From: Candidatus Enterovibrio escicola
GTDB lineage: Bacteria > Pseudomonadota > Gammaproteobacteria > Enterobacterales > Vibrionaceae
Direction of reading: 5' to 3'
DNA: 42,354 bases
Assembly (NCBI RefSeq): GCF_002464935.1
Contig: NZ_NBYY01000029.1
Span: 1 to 42,354, forward strand
A program made the position numbers and the translations under genes. Below, one piece after another: positions 28,425-38,337 of the stretch. Under the pieces are notes generated by a model. It saw only the letters and a list, made by a program, of their open reading frames with translations, did no database searches and was not told the DNA's origin. Positions within the stretch are counted from its first letter, which is position 1; every line of letters begins with the position of its first letter.

Positions 28425-28979
28425 TTATATTTCTTTTATATTGTCACCTGAGCCTTTACCTATCACTGTTTGAATGATGTAAGTAAAGTAATTTCTCATC
28501 GACATGCTATCAATCATTCTCTTATCCCAAATAGCAAGTTTTTCTGGCGTAGACATATCTATAGCGTTTACTTGCGCTAACCCCGTGATACCTGGGAGAA
28601 CCTTAAATACTCCATTTTTTTTGCGTTCTTCAATCAATCTATTTTGGTTAAATAAGCAAGGTCTTGGGCCAACCAAACTCATTTCACCTTTTAATACATT
28701 AATAAGCTGTGGAAGTTCGTCTAGTTTCATTTTACGTAAAATAGTACCAAATCTCGTTATTGATGAGTGACTTACTAAATGTGTGGCTACTGAGATGGTA
28801 TCAGGTGCCATGGTTCGAAATTTAATCAGTGTGAATGGTTTTTGGTGTTTACCAACTCGCGTTTGATAAAAAACCGGATCTTTAGTATCGAAATATCCTA
28901 CCACGATGATGATAAGCAACACGGGCCAAAGAAAGAATAAGCCTATTAGAGCAAAGAAGAAATCAAGAAATCTTATCAT
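28425..28979 (-). CDS. small phosphoglycosyl transferase (bacterial sugar transferase, PglC-like)
   Basis: It transfers a sugar phosphate from a UDP-sugar to undecaprenyl phosphate, starting a surface polysaccharide or glycan chain at the inner membrane. The 184 residues are the short monotopic form: one N-terminal membrane segment (about 4-28), KFRTM (53-57), the catalytic D87-E88 dyad in KLDELPQL, SLVGPRP (101-107) and PGITGLAQVNA. There is no N-terminal polytopic domain as in WcaJ. It is alone: an IS30/IS982 relic lies downstream and IS5, IS982 and IS30 ends lie upstream, so its pathway partners are elsewhere or lost. The sugar substrate cannot be read from sequence. No strong ribosome site is seen. 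Confidence 0.88.
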   Translation of the reverse strand: MIRFLDFFFALIGLFFLWPVLLIIIVVGYFDTKDPVFYQTRVGKHQKPFTLIKFRTMAPDTISVATHLVSHSSITRFGTILRKMKLDELPQLINVLKGEMSLVGPRPCLFNQNRLIEERKKNGVFKVLPGITGLAQVNAIDMSTPEKLAIWDKRMIDSMSMRNYFTYIIQTVIGKGSGDNIKEI

Positions 28980-29177
28980 AATTTATGATTCAGTAGCATC
29001 TACTCTTACTCACTTTTCTCATCCAGTAAGACTATATATCCATCTCACTTAAAGTTCAGAATTATTAACTGTATTTGCTATAAGCCTCTTTACTTCTCAG
29101 TGTGGATCAACGTACGTAAGAGTAGCAGTTATTTATTCATTTCAGAAATACTTCTACTCATATTTTACCACTTCCAA
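28980..29177. other. intergenic sequence upstream of the sugar transferase
   Basis: About 200 bp of AT-rich sequence before an IS5 end. It presumably holds the transferase promoter. No other feature is seen. Confidence 0.35.
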
Positions 29178-29325
29178 GGGTGTTATTGATTAAATTAGGC
29201 CTATAAATACCCTGATCCCAATTTTTTTATAATCTTAAATTATCTGCTGGCGAACAGGAATATAGAGTCCTATAACTTTATTCATCGCTTTCACATTGGC
29301 CAGCGATTTACTAACTTAAGCATTA
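29178..29325 (-). mobile_element. IS5-family 3'-end fragment
   Basis: It starts with the degenerate terminal repeat GGTGTTATTGATTAAATTAGG. It runs through the transposase tail and stops at TAATTA (29326-29331), the same IS5 position at which the copy at 12844 is cut. Confidence 0.78.
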
Positions 29326-29331
29326 TAATTA

Positions 29332-29355
29332 ACATGAGCTGCGCATAAGAAATGC
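29332..29355 (+). mobile_element. IS982 5'-terminus scrap
   Basis: 24 bp match the family's 5' end (ACATGAGCTGCGCATAAG) in plus orientation, immediately after TAATTA. The rest of the element is gone, and an IS30 relic follows. Confidence 0.7.
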
Positions 29356-29389
29356 TAATGTGCTTTTACACAGTACGTAAAGACAGTAA

Positions 29390-29560
29390 CAGACTTAAGA
29401 AGAGTCAAGAAGGAAGTGACTACCTTCGCTCAAGTACGGATCAACCATCGGCCTAAAGAATGTTTAAGGTTTAAGCATCCTACCGTTATTTTCAATAAAA
29501 TAATATTAGCAGTTTGATTGGAAAATGCCGCACTTCACACTGAATTCAGGTTGTCTACGA
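29390..29560 (+). pseudogene. IS30-family transposase C-terminal relic
   Basis: The plus-strand frame reads KKEVTTFAQVRINHRPKECL and RFKHPTVIFN, matching the IS30 C-terminal pattern (R.N.RPRK.LGF.TP...F). A shifted frame gives ENAALHT, resembling the usual end. It lies directly downstream of pgsA on the opposite strand. Confidence 0.6.
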
Positions 29561-29567
29561 AGCACGG

Positions 29568-30119
29568 TTAGTCAGTATCCAGCAGTTCATCCTTTGCAGC
29601 CAACATATATTGATACATTGACCAATAGGTCAATGTCGTTGCAATATACAGCGCGGTGTAGCCAATATATATAACAATATCGTTCTGTCGCCAAATCATC
29701 ATCGTCAGTGCAAACATCTGTGCTACCGTTTTAAACTTTCCAATCAAAGATACAGCCACACTAGCATGTTTCCCCAATTCAGCCATCCATTCACGGAGAG
29801 CTGATATGATGACTTCCCGAGCAATCATAGTTGCGGCTGGAATCGTCACCAAAATGGTATGATAATGTTCTGCTATCAAAACTAATGCGATTGCCACTAT
29901 GACTTTATCTGCAACAGGGTCAAGAAAAGCACCGAACCGAGTCGTTTGTTTTAGAGTTCTTGCGAGATAACCATCAAGCCAATCAGTTGCACCCGCAATT
30001 ACAAAAATCAACGCGGCAACAGGTGCCGACCATTGGTAAGGCATATAAAACGCAACAACAAAAAAAGGAATTAATGCGATGCGCGTAAGAGTCAAGATAA
30101 TGGGGGTATTAAGTCGCAT
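29568..30119 (-). CDS. pgsA: CDP-diacylglycerol--glycerol-3-phosphate 3-phosphatidyltransferase PgsA
   Basis: PgsA makes phosphatidylglycerol phosphate in the inner membrane, the first dedicated step to phosphatidylglycerol and cardiolipin. The 183 residues match the family. The CDP-alcohol phosphotransferase motif DG-x2-AR-x8-G-x3-D-x3-D is complete (D49, G50, A53, R54, G63, D67, D71). Several hydrophobic spans follow. It lies 42 bp after uvrC on the same strand, as in E. coli uvrC-pgsA. Downstream, where tRNA genes would be expected, the DNA is IS30, IS982 and IS5 debris. Confidence 0.95.
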   Translation of the reverse strand: MRLNTPIILTLTRIALIPFFVVAFYMPYQWSAPVAALIFVIAGATDWLDGYLARTLKQTTRFGAFLDPVADKVIVAIALVLIAEHYHTILVTIPAATMIAREVIISALREWMAELGKHASVAVSLIGKFKTVAQMFALTMMIWRQNDIVIYIGYTALYIATTLTYWSMYQYMLAAKDELLDTD

Positions 30120-30161
30120 AGTTTCTATTTCAGATGAATGAGTCGTTATGGTGCTTTAAAC

Positions 30162-31988
30162 TCACTGTTGTTGCAATGATGAATGAATCTTCTCTGCTAA
30201 AACCCTACTAATTCCAGGTACGTTAGATATTTCTTCAATAGATGCGTATTTAAGTTTACGAATTCCTCCCATATATTTGAGCAATGCCTGTCGACGTTTA
30301 GGACCAATCCCTTCAATTTCCTGAAGGACACTGGTTGTTTGGGCTTTTGCTCGTTTGGCACGGTGTCCTGATATGGCATGGTTATGGCTCTCATCTCGAA
30401 TATGCTGAATCAGGTGTAACGCAGGAGAATCAGATGACATTGAAAACCCTTTTCCTGAAACCTTGATTAAGGTTTCAAGCCCCAGCCGACGCGTAGTGCC
30501 TTTTGAGATACCAAGCATGAGCGGATGTTTGGGCCAATTAACTAGCAATCGCTTAACCACATTCCATGCACGATTAATCTGCCCTTTACCGCCATCAATC
30601 AAGATGACATCAGGAATCTTCTCGGGATCAATATTTTTGTTGTAACGGCGTTCTAACGTTTGTGCCATAGCCGCGTAATCATCACCTCCCGTAATGCCTG
30701 TAATATTGTAACGGCGGTATTCTTGGTTCACAGGACCATCTTGGTTGAACACCACGCAAGATGCTACCGTTTGCTTACCCATGGTATGACTAACATCAAA
30801 ACATTCTATTCGCTTAATAGGTGCAATACCAAGAGCGCCAGACAATATAGAGAAACGATTATGGATGGTTACTTTGTGATTAATATTACTTTTCAACGCG
30901 CTGGTGGCATTGGTTAGTGCTAATTTCAAAAATTGTGCTCGTACACCTCGAGGTTTGCTTTGTAAGCATACTTTTCGCCTTGAAATCTTCGATAACGACT
31001 TTTCTAATAAATCAAGTTCTTCACCCAAATCTTGGTTAATAACAATATGGGATGGAATGGTGCGCCTATCAACCTGATTCAGGTAGAACTGTCCAATGAA
31101 ACTTGATGCCAGTTCAAATACTTCCGTATCTACGGGCATTGTTGGGAAGTAATTTTTGCTACCTAATATTTTACCTTGACGAAAAAATAGCACATGAATA
31201 CACGCGATCCCATTCTCAACAGACACACCAATGGCATCTAAATTATCATCGCTGTTTTGAGAGACAAATTGTTGTTCTTGTGTTATACGCAGAGCCTGAA
31301 TTTGATCACGGTACTCCGCCGCTTTCTCAAAGGCTAACATCATACTAGCGGCTTCCATTTTTTTTATCAGTATTCGAATCACTTCTAGATCCTTACCGTC
31401 TAAAAACAATCGAGTAAAGTTTACCAGTTCTTTGTATTCCTCATCGGAAATCATTCCACTCACACAAGGTCCTGCACAGCGACCGATTTGATACATCAAA
31501 CACGGACGTGAGCGATTTTTGTAAACGGAGTCTTGACACTGACGGATCGAAAATATTTTCTGCAATGAATATAAACTCTGCCTTACAGCACCTACATCTG
31601 GAAACGGTCCAAAGTACTCACCTTTGCACTTTTTTGTACCACGGTGAATAGACAGCCTTGGATGTTTATGCGCTGACATGAATATATAAGGATAGGACTT
31701 ATCATCCCGCAACAAGACGTTGTAACGTGGTAAAAATTGCTTGATGAGGTTATATTCGAGAATGAAGGCTTCAGTTTCACTATGTGTAATTGTGACTTCT
31801 ACATCGGCGATGTTTCTTACCAATGCACGCGTCTTTTTACATGGTACATAGCTCCGAAAATAACTTGAAAGTCGCTTTTTCAGCGATTTTGCTTTACCAA
31901 CATAGATAATTTCATTGGAGGCGTTAACCATTCGATACACGCCTGGTTTATTTGATACAGTTTTTAGGAAATCTTGTGCATTAAACAC
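30162..31988 (-). CDS. uvrC: excinuclease ABC subunit C UvrC
   Basis: UvrC makes the dual incisions of nucleotide excision repair after UvrA/UvrB damage recognition. The 608 residues compare with 610 in E. coli. The order is a GIY-YIG nuclease domain (GVYRMVN...[12 protein letters not shown], about 16-43), a cysteine cluster ([13 protein letters not shown]), a UVR motif that binds UvrB (about 205-235), an RNase H-like nuclease ([21 protein letters not shown]) and a tandem helix-hairpin-helix end ([25 protein letters not shown]). The start is GTG 31988, without a strong ribosome site; the next in-frame ATG would remove the GIY-YIG start. The stop is TGA. It heads uvrC-pgsA. The usual upstream regulator gene uvrY is not found. 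Confidence 0.96.
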   Translation of the reverse strand: MFNAQDFLKTVSNKPGVYRMVNASNEIIYVGKAKSLKKRLSSYFRSYVPCKKTRALVRNIADVEVTITHSETEAFILEYNLIKQFLPRYNVLLRDDKSYPYIFMSAHKHPRLSIHRGTKKCKGEYFGPFPDVGAVRQSLYSLQKIFSIRQCQDSVYKNRSRPCLMYQIGRCAGPCVSGMISDEEYKELVNFTRLFLDGKDLEVIRILIKKMEAASMMLAFEKAAEYRDQIQALRITQEQQFVSQNSDDNLDAIGVSVENGIACIHVLFFRQGKILGSKNYFPTMPVDTEVFELASSFIGQFYLNQVDRRTIPSHIVINQDLGEELDLLEKSLSKISRRKVCLQSKPRGVRAQFLKLALTNATSALKSNINHKVTIHNRFSILSGALGIAPIKRIECFDVSHTMGKQTVASCVVFNQDGPVNQEYRRYNITGITGGDDYAAMAQTLERRYNKNIDPEKIPDVILIDGGKGQINRAWNVVKRLLVNWPKHPLMLGISKGTTRRLGLETLIKVSGKGFSMSSDSPALHLIQHIRDESHNHAISGHRAKRAKAQTTSVLQEIEGIGPKRRQALLKYMGGIRKLKYASIEEISNVPGISRVLAEKIHSSLQQQ

Positions 31989-32849
31989 AATGAATAGATG
32001 AGTTTAAATAGTTTATGTGTCTAGCAGACACTATGCAGATTGTTAAATGAGTCATTTTAACATTACTTTTAATTTCCAATTTACTAAATAATTGATAAGG
32101 ATAATTATTATCTTTGTATGAATGATAACTCATCCCCTTAGAGGGGTACGTTGTTTTTTGATCAGTTGTGACCATCATTATCAGTAATTCTCGCCCAAAT
32201 AAATATTCAACGGATTCTCAACTGAAGGTGAGAACTGACTTCGTGCCTTCTGTTATTCATCCTTAACTAAAATACAGAATTTATCACTACTCACCACAAG
32301 TATATACCCTAACAATCTGAGGATGAAGGTTTCAGCTAGTTCTCCTGATGTCATGCTCAAGGCATTCTATGTAGGTATAGTGAGCTTCATCAAAAAGAGA
32401 TAACACCAAGAATGCACGTCACTAGACGTGCCCTCCGTGAAGGTGTCGATGTGCTGATTTTGAGTATCTGATTAGTGTTCCAATTGAGCCAATTTTAGCG
32501 AGTACGCGAATTTGAATTTACCCTTCCAATACCTTTCAGGGTGACAACTTTATTTAGAAAGCATGACACCTGCAGTGCTGTACACCCTGACTGTCGAGTT
32601 TCTGAGCATACTTACGTACCTTCAAACCTTTTAGTTAGATAACTTGTATCATTTATATAAATAAATGCGTTATACGTACCAAAGTAGCACTTTAGCACAG
32701 TCATCACGCTTGTTCCTACACTCTAGTTTTAGCTTGCTTATATGCTGACTAGCACTCAAATTCATAGACTGTTACTTTATACAGTCTATACCAAAATATA
32801 GACGAGAGACATCTTAATTCTGCCTGAATTCAGGTAGTAACTGTGACAC
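31989..32849. other. long non-coding stretch upstream of uvrC
   Basis: Some 860 bp carry no recognisable gene on either strand. There is a CACGTCACTAGACGTG inverted repeat near 32417-32432 and a TGAATTCA-centred palindrome (CCTGAATTCAGG) at 32829-32840, which may be an IS30 end. A uvrY-type response regulator is expected here from E. coli gene order but no trace is readable. Confidence 0.4.
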
Positions 32850-33119
32850 CTCTGTTTTAACGTAGAAAAGAAACTACCTAAAGGGATACGCTCTTTTCTC
32901 CAAGGGAATAAGCTGTACTACTATGAATCATCAGCAGTTAGCCACGGAAAGTGGCTACTAAGTTTCAGCCTTTGGGAACAGATAATTCCAATCTTCAATA
33001 TCATAAAGACAATCAAGTACCATCGTTTGTTAATTTACCGTGAATTGAAAAAGTACCGTAATAAAGGTGCTTATTGCCTTGAAATTTCTCAAGATCTATT
33101 AACGAATAAGCGTAAGCTA
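32850..33119 (+). mobile_element. IS30-family 5' fragment with transposase start
   Basis: It shares the leader with 26815-26900 (GGGATACGCTCTTTTCTCCAAG). ATG 32923 opens MNHQQLATESGY, followed by a stop, a frameshift and then IIKTIKYHRLLIYRELKKYR and NKGAYCLEISQDLLTNKRKL. This is the IS30 N-terminal helix-turn-helix region. It is cut by the following IS982. Confidence 0.75.
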
Positions 33120-34092
33120 ACCTCAGATCTGCATAAGCGCTTGCTTATCAAGCCGAGTCATCTTGATATTCGGCTTCTTTGGTTGAAATGAATATGCAAT
33201 AAACCCCGCCAGCAAGTTGCTCATAAAGCTAATACAACTACGTTACCAAAAATACTTGATTTGGGATATGTTTTTTAGTTGATCAAAAACGGTTTCAATA
33301 ATAAATCATTTCTGGAGTATCAGGCGGTTCCAAAGTTTCATCACCTTTGATTTCATGTTTTTTTCACACCCGTTATCAGTGTCACTCACTTATCTGCTAG
33401 TTCCCGCTCCAATGGATCAGAGATATAATCTTTATATCCGTATAAACACCCCCAAAGCTCGTCAACCATTTCCGATACAGGCTTTCTATCATCTACGTTA
33501 GCCGTTGTCACTTTGACTGAGAGAATACCACCGTGGTTATTGATAATGGAGTGTGATTTGAAACCGTAAAACCACCCCATCGTTCCTTTTCTCGCTTCGC
33601 GGTACCTTTAAAAACCTGATATCTGAGAATGCGTAGGTTGTGACAAACCTGTAGCTTAGATGACTTAATGAAGGCAATCCCTGTCAGCCTTGCCTGACGG
33701 TGAGTAAGGTAAGAGCAAAGCGGAACCAGAACACCTTGCATGAGCTTGAGCATTTTCGTGTAGCTAACTAATTCAGGAAATTTGGTGGTGAGATAGCGGC
33801 AAACAAAGTGGATGTAATAGGTTTTGAAGTCTCGATACCCCGATTGATGGAAAGCTATCACTATAGTCATCACTTCGCTAACTGAGAGACGAGAAGGCTT
33901 ATTTCTTTGTTTGATACTAGAAAAATTAGGCATTTTTCTCCATGCAGGAAGGAAAGTCTGACAGAAGTCATTGACATCGACGAAAACAGCGTCTAAGTTA
34001 TTCATGCCAAAGTCCTTATGCAGGAAATAGTTTTTCTAAACGATCAGATCGCGACTTGGGCATTTAGTTCATTTATTAGGCACAGCCTAGGT
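33120..34092 (-). mobile_element. IS982-family copy, full length, flanks do not match
   Basis: 973 bp with both ends present, in minus orientation. The left flank is AAGCTA and the right flank TATTTA (TAAATA reading out from the 5' end), so there is no target repeat. Confidence 0.9.
33123..34005 (-). pseudogene. IS982 transposase pseudogene, best-preserved N-terminus
   Basis: ATG 34005 opens 165 codons of good IS982 transposase. They include MNNLDAVFVDVNDFCQTFLPAW, the SVSEVMTIVIAFHQSGYRDF block and GIAFIKSSKLQVCHNLR with the first catalytic region. A frameshift near 33508-33580 moves the DDE domain (VDDRKPVSEMVDELWGCLYG) to another frame, and further shifts follow. The natural stop lies in the 3' terminal repeat. 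Confidence 0.88.
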
Positions 34093-34154
34093 TATTTACT
34101 GAATACACGACCTTAAGATTCGTAATCTTTTCCTGCATATATCCCTTGATCGAT

Positions 34155-35987
34155 TCACTGCGTGCCTAATGTAAGATGTGTCTTTCCAACCCAATTTGAT
34201 ATTACATCAATCAGATGTTTCTTACTGACAGGTTTTGCTATAAAGTCATCCATGCCAAGCTTTTTACACTTTTCTCGGTCTTGTTCGCTGACATTCGCTG
34301 TCATGGCGAGAATAGGCAGTGTTTTACCATGTTCATTAAGGTGACGTATGACGTCACACGCTTCAAAACCATCCATTCCAGGCATTTGCAAATCCATTAA
34401 TATAAGCTCAAAGTGATCACTCTTGATAGCAGCTATCGCTTCATGACCGTTGTTAGCAGTAAGGACAGTGAATCCTACTTTCTCTAACATTGTTCTGGCT
34501 ACCATCTGATTGGCTAAATTATCTTCAACAAGCAAAATATGGGTGTCTTTAGTAGGACTATAAGAGTGTTGTTCCTCACCGAGGTGCTGGTTATCTCTGT
34601 GGTAGCGCATTTTGCATGGTAAAAGAATTGTAAACTCACTGCCCACCTCAGTTTTACTATTGAGTAGCAGTTTTCCGTTTAGTAATTCAACCAATTTTTT
34701 TGAAATAGCCAAACCCATCCCTACACCACCATATTTGCGCGCAAAAGTCGCATCTTTCTGAGTAAAAGGTTCAAAAATAGTATTTTGGTACACGGGGTCA
34801 ATACCTATTCCAGAATCTTTAACTTGAATTTTTAATCCTTTGGGGAAAACATGGCTCACAATTAATTCAATTCTACCTTCAGAGGTAAATTTCAGTGAAT
34901 TATTTACAAGATTGGTTAATACCTGAGCGAGTTTTCCCTTGTCTGTGAACACTAAAAATCGGTGGTTTAGTTCGTCACAAAGAGATATAGATATTCCTTT
35001 TTTCTGTGCACTTGCTTCAAACAAGGTAAGAACACTTTTGGCAAGTATACTTACGTCAAATTCAGTTTCATCTACATTTAACGCTCCGACGTCGATCTTA
35101 GAGTAATCTAAAATGTCGTTGAGCTGACTCAATAGCAAGTTTGCAGCATCACCAGCCATTGCCGTTAAGGATTTACAACACTCAGGAAGATTTTCTTCTT
35201 CCAGAATGTCTAAAACACCTATGATAGCATTCATTGGAGTTCGGATCTCATGACTCATGGTAGCGATAAATTGGGACTTGGCAATGTTGGCCGAAACAGC
35301 TTCGCTTCTTGCTTCTTCTAGTGCTGCTTCATGTTCTTCATGATCTCGGATATACTCTTCTAAATTATCGGCACAGCTGTCTAGGCGAGAAAGTTCATCA
35401 TGCCATTTATCAATGTCCGGATTCGCGTGAGCGATAGAAATGAGGCGTTGATTGATCCTTGCTATAGGTGAAAGAATCAAAAATTGAGATATTAAATATA
35501 TGATTGTTGCCAAAGTAAGTAATGTGACGGCAGTGTATAGACGCATTTGATCGACATGATAGTTAATATCTTTCATCATTTGTTTTTTACTTAGTGAAAT
35601 CCTCATTGAACCTACGTATTGATTGGCATAATTAACACTATTGGTGAAATTTAACGCCATAGGATTATCACTATGTGGCCGATCGCCCCATTGTCCGACC
35701 TGCACACCGTTTCTGTTAACGATAGAGACATAACAAAGATCAGGGTAGTGGATCGCGAGCCCTCTGAGTTTCTTATCCAAAAATCCCCGCTGATCGGCAA
35801 TAACGTCTACTGCAAGTATTGAGGTTAATGCAGAAAAATTAGCTTTGATTTGTGTGTCCATTTGTTGTTCAAGATATTGCTTTTCAAACGAGCGGATAAC
35901 TTCACCAGCCACATAACTCAATCCCCCTGTTAAACTAATAACCAGTGTGATGTATTTGAGCCACAAGGGTAAATGAATTATTTTCAT
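34155..35987 (-). CDS. hybrid sensor histidine kinase/response regulator
   Basis: This inner-membrane signalling protein of 610 residues has two membrane segments (about 9-28 and 150-172) around a 120-residue periplasmic sensor. A linker and coiled stretch (200-235, EEHEAALEEARSEAVSANIAKS) follow. The HisKA domain has the phosphorylated H246 in SHEIRTP, and the HATPase has an N box (NLVNNSLKFT), DSGIGI and GVGMGLAIS. A C-terminal receiver carries D532 in LMDLQMPGMDG and K in FIAKPVS. There is no HPt domain, so it needs a separate phosphotransfer partner. The start is ATG 35987 with GGAG 8 bases upstream. No response-regulator gene is adjacent. The signal is not predictable from sequence. Confidence 0.92.
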   Translation of the reverse strand: MKIIHLPLWLKYITLVISLTGGLSYVAGEVIRSFEKQYLEQQMDTQIKANFSALTSILAVDVIADQRGFLDKKLRGLAIHYPDLCYVSIVNRNGVQVGQWGDRPHSDNPMALNFTNSVNYANQYVGSMRISLSKKQMMKDINYHVDQMRLYTAVTLLTLATIIYLISQFLILSPIARINQRLISIAHANPDIDKWHDELSRLDSCADNLEEYIRDHEEHEAALEEARSEAVSANIAKSQFIATMSHEIRTPMNAIIGVLDILEEENLPECCKSLTAMAGDAANLLLSQLNDILDYSKIDVGALNVDETEFDVSILAKSVLTLFEASAQKKGISISLCDELNHRFLVFTDKGKLAQVLTNLVNNSLKFTSEGRIELIVSHVFPKGLKIQVKDSGIGIDPVYQNTIFEPFTQKDATFARKYGGVGMGLAISKKLVELLNGKLLLNSKTEVGSEFTILLPCKMRYHRDNQHLGEEQHSYSPTKDTHILLVEDNLANQMVARTMLEKVGFTVLTANNGHEAIAAIKSDHFELILMDLQMPGMDGFEACDVIRHLNEHGKTLPILAMTANVSEQDREKCKKLGMDDFIAKPVSKKHLIDVISNWVGKTHLTLGTQ

Positions 35988-36365
35988 TTTACTGTCTCCA
36001 GTTACAATCGTGGCTATAAATCGTATATCGAGAAAAGTTCCCGTTTCTCAGTTTGAATGCGAAGTTGCATGTCAATGTAGTAAATAGTCACAAGGTTAAT
36101 CACTTCCCGTGCGAATTCGTCACTTTTAACAGTGATATTGCATGCAACTTGCCAATGTGTGAGTTTCCTAAATAGGTTATCTGAGTTATGCTTTTCTGAT
36201 GTAACCCAGTGTGAGAGGCTGAGTGCTTAGATCTATTTTATATCGAGCAACGATTGACTGAGGGTGATTACTTTAGATAGATTGCCTAATACTTGGCTGT
36301 GCTCACTCCGCTACCAGTCGAGAAATAAAGCGCCATATCCCAGACAATTTTTACGGGGTATACTG
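35988..36365. other. intergenic region upstream of the hybrid kinase
   Basis: It should contain the kinase promoter. No ORF or RNA gene is recognised; it ends at an IS256-family relic. Confidence 0.35.
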
Positions 36366-36640
36366 TCATCGTCTTGCATCAGCAAGATAATCATAACGTT
36401 ACCGAGTTTCATAAACTAGAAAACCAGATAAATAAACTGCTGAAACAAGGCACACAGCAGTTGTTTGTTCAAGCTATAGAAGCCGAGGTTCAATCCTTGC
36501 TCAATAATTTCACATCACGCCAAGCAAACGGAAAGTAGGGAGTAGTTCGCAATGGTCATTTGCCTAAGCGGCACCTACAAACTAGGCTCAGCAACATTAA
36601 CGTTAAAATCTCAAAGGTTCGAGATATAACAGAGAGCTGG
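36366..36640 (+). pseudogene. IS256-family (mutator) transposase N-terminal relic
   Basis: The plus-strand frame reads LENQINKLLKQGTQQLFVQ, AIEAEVQSLLNNF and, after an in-frame TAG, VVRNGHLPKRHLQTRLSNINV and KISKVRD. This is the conserved N-terminal order of IS256-family transposases (EAE...R.GY.PR...T..G.....PK.R). The catalytic part is missing. Confidence 0.78.
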
Positions 36641-36649
36641 GCGAATAAA

Positions 36650-36990
36650 AGTTGAAAACATTCCAACAAGCTCATTTCTGGTCGCGTAGATATCAGTGAT
36701 TGCCCATCTAGCGTCGATGACAAAATTGATATTTGGCATTGGGAAGGTAATACGGTTTACGGGCAAGATGGTTATCTTGCCACGTTGGTTGAACTGGTAT
36801 CGAAACTGCTGGTAACTTACCGTGTTAAGAGCAAGTCTAAAAAGACGTAACACGGGCGATTAAAAAGCTGCTCAGGCCGTTTAAATTTATCTGTAAAACA
36901 ATAACCGTTCGATAACGGAGGTTAGTTTGCAGATCAGAACAAAAACCATATCAATTAACCACTATCGGAAGTAAATAAATCGAAGAATAC
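36650..36990 (+). pseudogene. IS30-family transposase catalytic-core relic
   Basis: The plus-strand frames read LISGRVDISDCPSSVDDKID, IWHWEGNTVYGQDGYLATLV and, after a shift, PFDNGG. These match the IS30 DDE region (RV.I..RP..VD...R.GDWE.DTV and TFDNG.EF). Stops and frameshifts make it dead, and both ends are missing. Confidence 0.78.
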
Positions 36991-37074
36991 ACCATGTTTT
37001 GGGAGGGAGAACCTAACCAACTCCATCCATTTCCTACAAAACATACATTTTCAAGGATTACGACCTGCTACCTC

Positions 37075-37846
37075 TTAGGAAAGCTCTACATAGCGGATAC
37101 GTTTGATGTAGCTCATCATTGCATCCACCAAGTCTCCTGCTGCCATCGCTATCACTTCATACCACTTCTTAAAGATCGCTGTCGCTTGAAGACCATAATA
37201 TCTCAGTCGTTGAAATCCTTTAGGCAGAATGTGCTGAACTAGCCTGCCAACAAATACCTGAGCATCCACTGTTTCATACGTTTTCAACTTCGTTTTATGT
37301 GCTTGATAGTAATACCTGACTTGATGACCGTCATACCCAACTATCTTAGATAAATCTATCGGTAGGGATGACAACAATGACGGCGATTCCACACACATTG
37401 GTCTTAAAGTATGCCTAAATCAACTCGGCTAAGCAGGCTTCCGCCAAGACCATAAACCCAGAATATAAACGCTTCTGATTGGAGTGAGTATGGAAAGGAA
37501 TATGAAGTTGCTCAGGCAATGTTAAGACACTTTATCGATAGCTCACTCTAGGAAACAGGAGATCGCCTATTTTGATCATACTCTCCCGTGCAGAACACTT
37601 TCCACATTGCGGATAATCTTTCCCCTTACAACTAAAGTTAACTTTATGTTGCCCTTAACCGCAACCCAAGCATTGGTAAGTGGCAAAACCATTTTCTGAG
37701 CTTTTACACTTCAGCATCTTAGCGATTTCTGAATGATAATAATCAGTGTCATAGCGGGGATGACTGGATATTAATATGGCCCAATTCGTAGCGAAAATAC
37801 GTTTAAATCGAAGTACTTCAATTTGATACCTTTGAAACTCATTCAT
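37075..37846 (-). pseudogene. IS91-family transposase pseudogene
   Basis: IS91 transposases are HUH (Y2-type) enzymes moving by rolling circle. ATG 37846 opens MNEFQRYQIEVLRFKRIFAT, then HPRYDTDYYHSEIAKML and ENGFATYQCLGCG, then a stop. The frame continues as HKVNFSCKGKDYPQCGKC (zinc-binding) and VLTLPEQLHIPFHTHSNQ. A large internal deletion near 37400 removes the HUH/Y2 core. The C-terminal 107 codons (37075-37398) read IVGYDGHQVRYYYQAHKTK and RLVQHILPKGFQRLRYYGLQ. Confidence 0.85.
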
Positions 37847-37925
37847 GCCTTTTATCTATTCAAGCGTGCTAAATCTATCACAGATATGGGACATGCCTTA
37901 AGTCCCACCACATATAGTTTCTGGC
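37847..37925 (-). mobile_element. IS91-family 5' end
   Basis: This 80-bp leader of the IS91 relic is repeated at 25245-25334, including CCCACCACATATAGTTTCTGG. It is probably the terminal segment of the element upstream of the transposase start. Confidence 0.6.
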
Positions 37926-38084
37926 AGGAAAATACTAGGTGAAAGAACATGCTAAAGGAACCTTCCACAAAGCCACTAACAGTCTGTTTTTTTGCTGTAT
38001 TTCATAGAAAAGGAAAACGTTCATTCATAAGAGTTTTAGCACGCATACGTCACCAGATTTGATTAGCTGTAAACTGGTTATAAA
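37926..38084. other. unassigned sequence between IS91 and IS30 relics
   Basis: No ORF, RNA or IS match is recognised. Confidence 0.3.
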
Positions 38085-38337
38085 CTCATAATGTGATGTT
38101 CAGTGAAATCATTATTTACCGACACACATGGCATGACAAGGGTAATGGGGGCCTCTATACAAGGATCTTCCCCATCATGGCAAACCATACAAAATCAAGA
38201 TGAGCAGCGTCGACAAGGTAAAGATAAAGAACCGTGTTAGCATTGAAAAATAGCCGGATACTGCAGATGAAAAGATTGAGGTTGATCATTTCGACATTGA
38301 CACTGTTGTAGAAACTGAGCACAAATATTTTCTGCCT
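38085..38337 (+). pseudogene. IS30-family transposase fragment, second type
   Basis: The frame reads IYRHTWHDKGNGGLYTRIF. After a shift it gives KNRVSIEK, a stop, then PDTADEKIEVDHFDIDTVVE. This is the segment running into the first catalytic aspartate (IDTV). It is fused at 38338 to an IS5 transposase fragment. Confidence 0.7.

Noticed and set aside
36611-36853. 80-codon minus-strand ORF
   Set aside because: It is the antisense of IS256/IS30 transposase relics recognised on the plus strand.
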